From positions 62,001 to 126,000 of the forward strand of contig JAHHHP010000001.1 in assembly GCA_019359275.1 (NCBI GenBank): a DNA stretch of 64,000 bases, written 5' to 3'. Numbering within the stretch: position 1 is the stretch's first letter; each line of letters begins with the position of its first letter. Source of the DNA: Myxacorys chilensis ATA2-1-KO14. Lineage in GTDB: Bacteria > Cyanobacteriota > Cyanobacteriia > Leptolyngbyales > Leptolyngbyaceae. Positions 56,846 through 64,000 of this stretch are shown piece after piece. The notes under the pieces were generated by a model, which worked only from the letters and a program-made list of their open reading frames with translations, searched no databases and had not been told where the DNA came from. Position numbers and translations under genes: made by a program.

Positions 56846-57931
56846 CTACTGTCGATTTGCTTCCTGAAGCGGCTTTACGTTCTCGCTTTGCTGTCGAAGG
56901 TATTGTTCATACTGACGTACAATTAAGCGCTGTACCGCTACGATCGCAGGATTCACTTCTACATACCGTCGTTCAGGGTTTTTAAGATAGTGTTTCTGTT
57001 CGCTCTCAATCATCTCAATATCTTGATTTAGAAACCTCATGAATAATAGATGAAGAATTGCAGGCTGCAACAGAGGACGTAATGGATTGAGCAACCATTT
57101 TGGAACGCGAACTTTTAGAAAAAACAATGCAAAGGAGTGGCTTTTTGTTTTACCAATGGGTAACCGCATTAAATATAGCGATGAAACCCCTTCGAGGGCG
57201 CTGGCGTAGTTGGGATAACGATAACTAATAGAAATAGTTTTAGTCGTTACGCCACCATCTTCGCTCAAGCCCAAAAACTTGGTAATCGCTCCTTTATAAG
57301 AGACGTTGTAGGCAGCCGTGACAGAATTCTCGGTTTCTTGAAGCTTTAGCAAGACCGGATCAAACCAGCCTTGGAGGTTTTGATGCAAATAGCCGTGAAA
57401 CACGTCCATTGTGTTTTCGTTGCAGATGGAGAAATGCGCCTCGAACCTAGCCGTGATTGGAACCATGAGCCAATCGGGATTATCGTATTCAGGCATTTCA
57501 GGAATAGATTCACGTTCTGCTAAGGCTGGATCGCCTGGAAAGATCCACAGAATGCCGTATTTCTCTTGCACCGGATAGCTTCTCATCCGAGCGCAAGGTA
57601 GCTTTTGGTCTGAATTCCAGTAGGGAATGCTGATGCACTCGCCGTTACCGTTGAACTCCCAGCCGTGGTAGCCACATGCGATCGCGTCTCCCTGCACTTT
57701 GCCTTTATCCATCGCGACGCCTTTGTGCGGGCAGACATTCTCAACGGCTTGCACTTGGTTTTTGCTATCTCGAAAGAGCGCGATCGGTTGCTCCCAGATC
57801 GTGATCGGCAAAATTTCTTGGGGCTTGAGGTCTTTTGCCCAAGCTACGGCGTACCAGTAGTTTGGGTTGATTCCCACTTCTCGCACGGCATTGCGGACAG
57901 TCTGACCGATTAGCGTCGTCGCTAGTTCCAT
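56846..57931 (-). CDS. Rieske non-heme iron oxygenase
   Basis: A 361-residue aromatic-ring-hydroxylating-dioxygenase-like alpha subunit. The Rieske cluster ligands are CPHKG (Cys67, His69) and CGYHGWEF (Cys86, His89). The mononuclear iron motif is NENTMDVFHGYLH near 178-190 (Asp-x-x-His-x-x-x-His). Cyanobacterial members include enzymes acting on chlorophyll breakdown products, choline or terpenoids; the substrate is not evident. A stretch near 282-301 (RVPKWLLNPLRPLLQPAILH) is hydrophobic and may contact the membrane. Electron donor genes are not adjacent. Confidence 0.88.
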   Translation of the reverse strand: MELATTLIGQTVRNAVREVGINPNYWYAVAWAKDLKPQEILPITIWEQPIALFRDSKNQVQAVENVCPHKGVAMDKGKVQGDAIACGYHGWEFNGNGECISIPYWNSDQKLPCARMRSYPVQEKYGILWIFPGDPALAERESIPEMPEYDNPDWLMVPITARFEAHFSICNENTMDVFHGYLHQNLQGWFDPVLLKLQETENSVTAAYNVSYKGAITKFLGLSEDGGVTTKTISISYRYPNYASALEGVSSLYLMRLPIGKTKSHSFALFFLKVRVPKWLLNPLRPLLQPAILHLLFMRFLNQDIEMIESEQKHYLKNPERRYVEVNPAIVAVQRLIVRQYEQYLRQQSENVKPLQEANRQ

Positions 57932-57994
57932 GTTCTTCTCCTTGGCTTGGTCTGAATCATAGCAAAGAGCGCTGGGGATAGGGAGAGAACGAGA

Positions 57995-58280
57995 AGCATT
58001 TTTTGATTCAGGCTGGCGCTATTTGATTCGGGATAGGCGTTATTTGATTCAGGTTTTCGGTATTTGATTGAAGGTAGACGCTATTTGATTCGAGGTAGGC
58101 GTTATTTAATCTCAGATAAGCGTTATTCAATTTAGCATAAGCGCTATTCGATTCAAGGTAAGCGTTTCTCGATTCAAGCTTCCGTTATTCGATTTAGCAT
58201 AAGCGTTATTCGATTCGAGGTAAGCGTTTCTCGATTCGGGCTTCCGTTATTCGATTCGGACAAGCATTACTTGATTTCGG
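57995..58280. repeat. Tandem repeat array, 20-21-bp period, about 14 units
   Basis: Fourteen adjacent units of 20-21 bp (first 23) with a consensus of the type GYTATTCGATTCRRGGTAAGC fill 57995-58280. Two consecutive three-unit blocks, 58122-58183 and 58184-58245, are nearly identical copies, so a 62-bp block was duplicated. The array fills most of the gap between the Rieske gene and the FemXAB gene. No spacers are unique, so it is not a CRISPR array. Confidence 0.9.
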
Positions 58281-58327
58281 AATTATCTCTCTTAATTTCA
58301 GGTCTGCGTTCCGTTGCAATGCTAATT

Positions 58328-59359
58328 TTATTGAGCGATCGTTCGATTAATTAGACCGATTAACGTATCAGCAAATTGGTTGTAAAAGAAATAATCTTGA
58401 GCGCCGATCGTTGTAACGGGTGTACCGCCAAACTGCCGCTTAAATTGGGAAAACTTTGCGTAGCTATGATTGGGATTTTGAGTGTATCCGTAAAAATCGT
58501 AGAGTTGACATCCTTTGGCTTTTGCACGCTTGATCGCGTCCCAATGCAGAGCATAATTCGCCATGACATGACCATGGGCATCACTACGTCCACCGTATAA
58601 ATAAGTCGCGCGATCGCACCAGTACACAATCAGAACAGCAGATAATATTTCTCCATTCCACATGGCAAAACCAAGTTCTGCCATGTTCTCAGCAAACAGG
58701 GTTTGACAAAGATTGATAAAAAAGCGATACGGCTCACCAAAGAATGTCTGTCGCTGCACGGTTTCCCAAAACAGCTCGTAAAACATGCTGATTTTTTGTA
58801 GATCCGTGGTGAACTGTGTCGTGACGCCATGCCGTTGACTCAACCGGATGTTGTAGCGTCCTTTCGGTTTCATCTGAGCGAAGATTTCGGTTTCCGTTGG
58901 ATGTAAATCAATGATCAAGGTTTCACTAGGCAGCAAATCGACCGGAGCGCGAACAAATTGATTCAACGCAGATGGTTTTTCCGCCCAAAGCGGTTCAACT
59001 CGGAGCGCAATTGTCCTTACTTCTTGAGCAATTCTTTCCGCCTGCCGAACGAGGAGTTCTATTGCTTGAGATGTATAGCCTGGTCTAATTAATGGTGCGC
59101 CTGGAGCAATGAGTAAGTTTGCAGAATGAGAGCGAGGATAAACATAAAAGATACAGCCGCCAACTAATGCTTGATCAAAAACTCCATATTTAAAGGTTCG
59201 ATAGCCTTCTAGCTCTTTAAAGGTTGCCCATGCCCAAGACTGCATAAAGCAACTGCCGACTAAAGACTGATTAAGCTTTTTCCAGGCAAAGCGATCGCTC
59301 AAGTGTAATTCTCGAATCGAAAGCGAAGTTGAGTTCTCTACAGGTTTTTGCTTATTCAT
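58328..59359 (-). CDS. FemXAB/GNAT-fold aminoacyl- or acyltransferase
   Basis: A 343-residue FemXAB-like protein from ATG 59359, set by a good AGGAAG-containing binding site. It has two tandem acetyltransferase-like folds: MQSWAWATFKELEGYRTFKY near 40-59, GAPLIRPGYTSQAIELLVRQ, then MKPKGRYNIRLSQRHGVTTQ near 167-186 (the M-x-x-K-x-R-Y-N signature of Fem proteins) and YLYGGRSDAHGHVMANYALH near 262-281, LYDFYGYTQNPNHSYAKFSQ near 294. Fem proteins transfer aminoacyl groups to peptidoglycan precursors or amines. Start overlaps the stop of the upstream speE-like gene by eight bases: translational coupling in a four-gene operon. Confidence 0.85.
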   Translation of the reverse strand: MNKQKPVENSTSLSIRELHLSDRFAWKKLNQSLVGSCFMQSWAWATFKELEGYRTFKYGVFDQALVGGCIFYVYPRSHSANLLIAPGAPLIRPGYTSQAIELLVRQAERIAQEVRTIALRVEPLWAEKPSALNQFVRAPVDLLPSETLIIDLHPTETEIFAQMKPKGRYNIRLSQRHGVTTQFTTDLQKISMFYELFWETVQRQTFFGEPYRFFINLCQTLFAENMAELGFAMWNGEILSAVLIVYWCDRATYLYGGRSDAHGHVMANYALHWDAIKRAKAKGCQLYDFYGYTQNPNHSYAKFSQFKRQFGGTPVTTIGAQDYFFYNQFADTLIGLINRTIAQ

Positions 59360-60803
59360 CCTTCTTCCTATAGAGCCTGAATAGCCATGTTGCGCCGACA
59401 AGTAGGGTTGCGAATCCAATTAGTCCATCAGTAGGACTACCGCAGTCAATAGCATTTCCACTACTGTCATAATCACAGTCACTGCCTGACGCTGCATATC
59501 CTTTTGCAAACGCTGCATCAGGTACAGCTAAATTTGCCATGAGCAATGAAACAGAAATGAGAACAATAATTTCTGCTGTTTGTTCGGAAACTTGAAGTAA
59601 GGGCTGTCCTGTCCGAAGTTTTTCGACTGTTTGCTTCAGGTCGTGCGCTATTTTTGGAGGCAATTCTTGAATGCGCTCTAAAACCGCGCCCAGTAGCTGT
59701 TTTGCATCTACTTCTTCTAACAAAGACTTCAAATAGGTCAACCACTCCGTCGTCATTTTTGGCGTTTGTTCAGCATGTTGTACCGGAAGCAGTTCTTCGG
59801 CTGTGAAGCGAGTTTGCTTAAGTTGTTCTAACCACAGCTTAGCGATCGCATCTAACTCCAACAAATCTTGCGTGCCAATTTGTCCTGTTCCTGCTTCGGA
59901 AATATCTAAAAAATTAATATTGGAATCGATATTAAATTGATCAAGATCCGTCTTCGCATTGAGCAGATAATAAAACAGTTGTGGACACGCTAAAGTATGG
60001 ATGTTTACCTCATGGCGGAGCTGCGCGATCGCATCGCTAAACTCAAATGCACTCAACCAATCTGATCTTAGCTCGCGCAATCCATTGGGTAATGTGAGCG
60101 TTTCTAGCTGCGATCGCATAATTTCTACATCAGATGCAATGAAGAAACCCCATTCACCGTATTCAAGTTTCTGAAACGAGGGAATCGCAACGTGCATCGG
60201 TTTTGCTTGAAATCCGCTTGAGAGCAGCGTTTGATAGAGACACCAAAATGCGATCGCTGTTTGCTCAGGTGATACAGCATTTGTGCTGATTACTCCACTA
60301 GAGTGAAGCACGCGACGAACTTGCTCAAACCATTCGCGGCTATAAATCTTAGCTTCTTCGGGGCGAGTCGGAAACGTAAAATCACAAATCACCACATGAA
60401 AGCATGCATCCGGCAACGCCGATACAAACTCAAATGCTTCTTGCGTATAAACAGCAACTCGGCTTGAACCTAATTCGGCTTGTTGCTCGTTTAACAAACT
60501 GCCTTGGTTATAGTCTACAAACGTAGTTCGACCCAGTTCTAACACTGCCGGATCGTAATCTACTAATGCAACGTCACTCACTTCTGAAAAGCGCAAAACA
60601 TCTCTTGCCGTCAGTCCGTCACCACCGCCGCAGATCAATACTCGCAATGCCGTGTTTGGGAATCGCTGAATCGCTAGTATGATCGCAGGAATGGCTAAAT
60701 ATTCGTGATAAATGGCTTCATCTGCTGTATCGAACTGTAAATCGCCATTGATATAAAAAGCGAATCCCTGAGAATGACATTCGATAAACAGTGAATTAGA
60801 CAT
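59352..60803 (-). CDS. Spermidine synthase-like protein with C-terminal membrane tail
   Basis: A 483-residue aminopropyltransferase homologue. Residues 15-280 show the SpeE fold: QFDTADEAIYHE (23-34) matches the polyamine-site Q-x-x-x-x-D-E-x-x-Y-H-E, CGGGDGLTARDVL (58-70) binds decarboxy-SAM, VDYDPAVLELG (81-91) is the acidic loop and VVICDFTFPTRPEEAKIYSR matches the D-S-T-D-P loop, here altered to D-F-T-F-P. Extra C-terminal part: helical region, then a signal-peptide-like helix (411-433, ending A-F-A), a 27-residue exposed acidic Gly/Ser/Asp loop with two Cys, a second helix (461-478) and a basic end RKKDE. Three bases separate it from DUF4178; it overlaps the FemXAB start. Confidence 0.85.
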   Translation of the reverse strand: MSNSLFIECHSQGFAFYINGDLQFDTADEAIYHEYLAIPAIILAIQRFPNTALRVLICGGGDGLTARDVLRFSEVSDVALVDYDPAVLELGRTTFVDYNQGSLLNEQQAELGSSRVAVYTQEAFEFVSALPDACFHVVICDFTFPTRPEEAKIYSREWFEQVRRVLHSSGVISTNAVSPEQTAIAFWCLYQTLLSSGFQAKPMHVAIPSFQKLEYGEWGFFIASDVEIMRSQLETLTLPNGLRELRSDWLSAFEFSDAIAQLRHEVNIHTLACPQLFYYLLNAKTDLDQFNIDSNINFLDISEAGTGQIGTQDLLELDAIAKLWLEQLKQTRFTAEELLPVQHAEQTPKMTTEWLTYLKSLLEEVDAKQLLGAVLERIQELPPKIAHDLKQTVEKLRTGQPLLQVSEQTAEIIVLISVSLLMANLAVPDAAFAKGYAASGSDCDYDSSGNAIDCGSPTDGLIGFATLLVGATWLFRLYRKKDE

Positions 60804-60806
60804 ACA

Positions 60807-61454
60807 TCAGATTCCAGAAACCATTAAGAAAAAGCCAATAATAGTAACCGCCCAAGCAATGATCAGTTGAACGCTACGTTTCTCTTTGCGTTTTTCGGCT
60901 TCTTGCCAAAGCGGGGTTGCGCTCAGAAACGAATCGCCTCGCACTAGGCTGAAGTCTGAAAGCTGAACGGTACGGGTTGAATAAACAACTATCCGGTTAC
61001 TCCACGCTTCTAGCGCCAAATTCCAGAGATGTGCCTCGTCCCAGTAATCCCAAGTGATGCGCGTTTCTCTAACGCCCTCAGAAACATACTCTCCCTCAGT
61101 CTGAGACTCAAACTGATAGATGCGATTGAAGAGTTGAAGTTCTGGATAGGGAGTCTGATTAGCGCGAATCGCTTCTGGTAAACGAGCTAGTAAATCGCGA
61201 GACGATCCGGGTTCTGTAATTCTTGGATTGTCTAACTCTTCGGCGAGATACCAAGTGATTTGCTGCCCTTGGTCAGGATCAACTTCGCGCAATAAATAGT
61301 AGTCTTTCTTCGTTCCCGACTGGATTAACCATTCTTGCGTCTCATATCCGTTTGGGTCAGTATAGTGACTGCGATCGGCAATGCGCCACTGAATTCCCTG
61401 ATATTCAAGTCTGTCACCGACTTGAAGCTGTTCGAGTTGAGTTTCGGTAATCAT
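60807..61454 (-). CDS. DUF4178 domain protein
   Basis: 215 residues. The N-terminal MITETQLEQLQVGDRLEYQG and the W-R-I-A-D strand with the block GYETQEWLIQSGTKKDYYLL are typical of DUF4178, a beta-rich domain found beside polyamine-related genes in other bacteria. A single membrane segment ends the protein (IIAWAVTIIGFFLMVSGI, about 197-214). It sits between speD and the speE-like gene, 26 bp and 3 bp apart, so it is part of the same operon. Function is unknown; partner roles are inferred from context. Confidence 0.85.
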   Translation of the reverse strand: MITETQLEQLQVGDRLEYQGIQWRIADRSHYTDPNGYETQEWLIQSGTKKDYYLLREVDPDQGQQITWYLAEELDNPRITEPGSSRDLLARLPEAIRANQTPYPELQLFNRIYQFESQTEGEYVSEGVRETRITWDYWDEAHLWNLALEAWSNRIVVYSTRTVQLSDFSLVRGDSFLSATPLWQEAEKRKEKRSVQLIIAWAVTIIGFFLMVSGI

Positions 61455-61480
61455 GGTTTTAACCTTCAGTAGTTACGGTT

Positions 61481-61840
61481 TTAACCTGTAGCAAGTAGAT
61501 AACTCCAGCGATCGCGATCGTAAGAACCACTAATCTGTTGATCGAGTAGTTGAGTTAAATGTTGCGCTTTTGAATAATTATCTTGTACGTAATCACAAAC
61601 ATGAACATCAACGGTTACTTTGCCGCATTCTGTCCAAACATGCAGTGCAACATGCGACTCTTCTAAAATCAGCACAACTGATACTCCTTGCGGCTCGAAC
61701 GCGGCAGACGCTTCACTCACTGCATTTAGACCTGCTCCTTGCACAACGATTTTTAGCAGACCCAGCAATTCTGCGGGCAGCATAGTAACAATTTTATCCG
61801 TAGCCGTCAAAATGGCAGAAAAATGATGCGATCGGATCAT
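61481..61840 (-). CDS. speD: S-adenosylmethionine decarboxylase proenzyme
   Basis: Makes decarboxy-SAM, the aminopropyl donor for polyamine synthesis. The 119-residue protein is the short prokaryotic class 1 form. Self-processing motif EESHVALHVW has the pyruvoyl Ser62, with catalytic His67 and Cys82 spaced as in characterised bacterial enzymes (Ser63, His68, Cys83). The usual T-W-P-E becomes VWTE. The ATG at 61840 matches this length; the open frame extends 26 codons further. It heads the four-gene operon. Confidence 0.9.
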   Translation of the reverse strand: MIRSHHFSAILTATDKIVTMLPAELLGLLKIVVQGAGLNAVSEASAAFEPQGVSVVLILEESHVALHVWTECGKVTVDVHVCDYVQDNYSKAQHLTQLLDQQISGSYDRDRWSYLLATG

Positions 61841-62092
61841 GAAGGATTGTGCCTGTCTAGGTAGGTAAGCAAGATTAAATTTAAGATAGACCACCCTCGG
61901 CATCTGCCAGAAGCTCACGAAACGGATTCGATTGCGATCGATCGTAGACGCGAGCCGCGCGATCGCCTAATTTTGACAATTGCAAGCATTCATCTCGATT
62001 CGTAACCCGCAATTAAATCTGCTAAAGACCTACTTAGGGCAGAGCCTGCGTACGTTACGCTAAGGCTAGAGGCGACGTTTGGAGAATGAACA

Positions 62093-62800
62093 GTGCTCCC
62101 CAATTTAAGTCATAGAAGCACAGACGAACTCAAGCAGGAGATTCTGAAGCTGGCTGAAGGCAATGATCGAGCGCCCTTGAGTCAAAAAGTAAAGTTTTAC
62201 AAAAGTACCCTGGAACCCCTGTTTGCAGAATTAAGTCAGCGCAATCCATTTCCCAATGCTGAAGAGCAGGTGGCGATCGCGCTAGGCGTGTGGTTGCCGG
62301 TCTGGTCTACAATCCCATTCATTGAAATTTTGCCCGGACGAGTCCGAGACCAGTCCTATCAAATCTTTCAAGACAATGGCTACTACGCCAATATTGCCCG
62401 CTATGCTCCGGGGCAGCGCCGCTCTTTTCTCCGGGCGATTTCTGCCGTTCTGCTGGCTTACGACTTTATGTTGTTGCAGAAATTTGCAGTGCAGAATGGT
62501 CAGTGGTACATCCAGAATGTGGGCATTGAGCAGGCTTTTCGGTGGAGAGGGAATCTGCTCACTCCTGAAAAGGCAGGGAGTTGGTTAACGAAGGTCGTCA
62601 CATCCAAACTGAGTCAAGCTGATGCGCCAGAGGCCCCTGATTTGAGCAGTCTAGACAAAAGCACGGCTAAAAAAGTTGGCACCAGTTTCTTAGCCACTCC
62701 CCAGCTTGAGCATCTATATATTGACCACGATTTTCGTGTAGTCAAGAGTCAACGCGATCAGCAACGGCCTTCTTACACGATCGCAATTCGTCAGCAGTAA
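62093..62800 (+). CDS. PAP/fibrillin-like protein
   Basis: 235 residues with a GTG start at 62093. The C-terminal region (LATPQLEHLYIDHDFRVVKS) matches the plastid lipid-associated protein/fibrillin end, in which a Y-x-D-x-D-x-R-x-x-x motif precedes the final strand. Fibrillins bind lipids or carotenoids at thylakoid membranes and plastoglobules. The N-terminal part (residues 1-130) is less familiar, with FAELSQRNPFPNAEEQVAIA. It is divergent from speD, with 252 bp between the two starts. Confidence 0.7.
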   Translation: MLPNLSHRSTDELKQEILKLAEGNDRAPLSQKVKFYKSTLEPLFAELSQRNPFPNAEEQVAIALGVWLPVWSTIPFIEILPGRVRDQSYQIFQDNGYYANIARYAPGQRRSFLRAISAVLLAYDFMLLQKFAVQNGQWYIQNVGIEQAFRWRGNLLTPEKAGSWLTKVVTSKLSQADAPEAPDLSSLDKSTAKKVGTSFLATPQLEHLYIDHDFRVVKSQRDQQRPSYTIAIRQQ

Positions 62801-62835
62801 TACTTTTAGAGATATTCAAAGGCTACGGGAACGCT

Positions 62836-63189
62836 GAACGAGGAGCTTCGCCTTCCGAACTCGGAGTTCCAAGCTCAGAACTTGGAATGTTGCCCTCAGA
62901 ACTCGGAACTTCGCCTTCAGAACTCGGAACTCCAGGCTTAGAACTCGGAACTCTAAGCTCAGAACTCGGAACGTCGCCCTCAGAACTCGGAACTTCGCCT
63001 TCAGAACTCGGAACTCCAAGCTTAGAACCCGGAACTCCGCCTTCCGAACGGGAAACTCCGCCTTCCGAACGGGAAACTCCGCCTTCCGAACTCGGAACTC
63101 CAAGCTTAGAACCCGGAACTTCAAGCTCAGAGCCTGAAACGTCGAGCTTTTTACTTCAAAAGTGAAGCTCAGAACTCGGAACGTTGAGC
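62836..63189. repeat. Tandem repeat array, 21-bp period, 17 units
   Basis: Seventeen units in perfect 21-bp register, consensus GAACTCGGAACTYCRAGCTYA with a variable second half. A higher-order 84-bp block (four units) is repeated: units at 62878-62961 resemble those at 62962 onward. Because 21 is a multiple of three, both strands give false heptapeptide-repeat frames (136 and 92 codons). It lies between convergent genes, downstream of both. No unique spacers, so not CRISPR. Confidence 0.92.
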
Positions 63190-63271
63190 AATTTGCTCCG
63201 ATCCCCGCGTTCTGAGCTTCAGCCATCCGCTTCAGAAGTCAAATGAATGCGTTTTTACCTGACATCCACCT

Positions 63272-64000
<729 letters not shown>

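Noticed and set aside
57995..58280. Possible CRISPR array
   Set aside because: Units are adjacent and degenerate with no unique spacers, and there are no cas genes.
62816..63226. Long open frames on both strands over the 63-kb array
   Set aside because: They are a by-product of a 21-bp period, divisible by three; the product is pure repeat and both strands are open.

Overview
This window reads as the chromosome of a filamentous, Leptolyngbya-like cyanobacterium; the genus is a guess. The evidence is the frequent HIP1 octamer GCGATCGC outside the polysaccharide locus and several genes typical of oxygenic cyanobacteria: ndhS (NDH-1), a CyanoP/PsbP-like lipoprotein, a CpcT/CpeT-type bilin lyase, a long PEP carboxylase, paired DUF3038/DUF4335 proteins, a PAP/fibrillin-like protein and a DUF1574 protein. 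I found no rRNA, tRNA, CRISPR array or prophage.

Layout. 1-28 kb is housekeeping: pheS (partial) divergent from surE, a large DUF1574 membrane protein, ppc, a Ser/Thr kinase, Maf, CyanoP, DUF3038-DUF4335, a SLOG/LOG-like protein, a GT2, a LuxR-type response regulator convergent with a HisKA_2 kinase, a PHP phosphoesterase, a 33-residue membrane peptide found by eye, uvrC, a CPA2 antiporter with Usp domains, ndhS, rodA, mrp and an SRPBCC protein. hemF follows at 28.3-29.3 kb.

29.9-49.4 kb is an exopolysaccharide/capsule locus of Wzx/Wzy type: initiating sugar-phosphate transferase, Wzc-like co-polymerase/kinase, methyltransferases, Wzx flippase, several glycosyltransferases and an O-antigen-ligase/polymerase. 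From about 36 kb it is AT-rich and poor in HIP1, and it carries three decayed genes (an acyltransferase, an IS630 transposase, a methyltransferase) plus about 1 kb of unexplained DNA. This is the profile of a laterally shuffled variable locus.

49.6-58 kb returns to core genes: STAS protein, CpcT-like lyase, tadA overlapping murG tail to tail, an NTF2-like protein, an AONS-like PLP enzyme, an unknown 295-residue protein, a lipoprotein and a Rieske oxygenase.

58.3-61.9 kb holds the most interesting unit: a tight four-gene operon of S-adenosylmethionine decarboxylase, DUF4178 protein, spermidine-synthase-like protein with an unusual C-terminal membrane tail, and a FemXAB-type acyl/aminoacyl transferase. 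It looks like a dedicated polyamine (or decarboxy-SAM) based envelope modification system. Two independent 21-bp-period tandem repeat arrays lie at 58.0-58.3 kb and 62.8-63.2 kb. The window ends inside an aldo/keto reductase gene.
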